Source of the DNA: Caenimonas sedimenti | GTDB lineage: Bacteria; Pseudomonadota; Gammaproteobacteria; Burkholderiales; Burkholderiaceae_C | Direction: 5' to 3' | Length of the DNA stretch: 64,000 nucleotides | Assembly (NCBI RefSeq): GCF_007833165.1 | Contig: NZ_VOBQ01000025.1 | Coordinates: 1 to 64,000 of the forward strand | Part shown: one piece after another, positions 63,381-64,000 of the stretch | Layout of the letters: every line of letters begins with the position of its first letter | How positions within the stretch are numbered: the first letter of the stretch is position 1 | Notes under the pieces: model-generated | Told to the model about the DNA's origin: nothing | What the model saw: only the letters and a program-made list of their open reading frames with translations | Databases searched by the model: none | Program-made: the position numbers and the translations under genes

Positions 63381-64000
<620 letters not shown>

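Overview
The window is GC-rich chromosomal DNA from a betaproteobacterium, most likely Comamonadaceae (Ramlibacter, Variovorax or a close relative). That placement rests on the densely packed high-GC genes, the recA-recX / sucC-sucD / TerC neighbourhood, DUF3717-DUF1289 and YaeQ-type housekeeping genes, and the TfpZ-PglL pilin-glycosylation pair. The genus is inferred, not proven. There are no rRNA or tRNA genes, phage genes, transposases or CRISPR arrays.

Layout. 0.5-6.3 kb: a complete tripartite RND efflux operon (outer membrane factor, adaptor, pump). 6.3-9.0 kb: two paralogous cyclic-nucleotide-binding proteins without an output domain, a heptose-phosphate adenylyltransferase and a ferritin-like di-iron protein. 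9.1-17.8 kb: a B12-dependent (CarH/LitR-type) MerR photoreceptor-repressor with a clear operator, a divergent glutathione peroxidase, and an eight-gene overlapping operon for membrane-lipid modification (flavin oxidoreductase, DUF1365, cyclopropane-fatty-acid-synthase-like methyltransferase, chalcone-isomerase-like protein, MFS transporter, DUF3833 lipoprotein, SDR, SnoaL-like). 17.9-22.4 kb: M23 peptidase, YegD-type Hsp70, glutathione S-transferase, purB and yaeQ.

22.4-24.7 kb is a lower-GC accessory island. It holds two minus-strand genes carried as integron cassettes: a nearly canonical attC site lies between them and half-sites lie at the ends. No integrase is visible, and nested inverted copies of dispersed palindromic repeats flank the island. 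One cassette protein has an intact HEPN RNase motif.

24.7-30.1 kb: DUF2007 and DUF3717/DUF1289 genes, a yybP-ykoY Mn2+ riboswitch controlling a TerC-family exporter, small membrane proteins, a BepA-like M48 protease, a TfpX/TfpZ pilin accessory protein and moaC. 30-44 kb: a surface-glycan cluster beginning with a PglL/Wzy-type ligase and containing glycosyltransferases, a DegT aminotransferase, WbqC, a flippase, methyltransferases and a GT-C-type membrane protein split in two.

44-55 kb is the most striking region. A sigma-54-promoted type IV pilin lies directly downstream of one apparent operon: CHASE2-Ser/Thr kinase, PP2C phosphatase, double-FHA protein, CHASE2-adenylate cyclase, metallo-beta-lactamase-fold cyclic-nucleotide phosphodiesterase, and a GAF-domain pilus ATPase (PilB type). 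The operon encodes writer, eraser and reader for both a phosphothreonine signal and a cAMP signal, and it ends on the pilus motor. A Lys-Thr-x-(Val/Ile)-Met motif shared by the kinase tail and the FHA linker, and an NKFDE-like motif in the pilus-ATPase GAF domain, suggest how the parts connect. The orphan cNMP-binding proteins at 6-8 kb could be further readers.

55-64 kb: a second TerC, sucD-sucC, short-type argC, a two-gene membrane/spermidine-synthase-like unit, a phosphoethanolamine-transferase-like protein, recX and the 3' part of recA, which runs off the window end.
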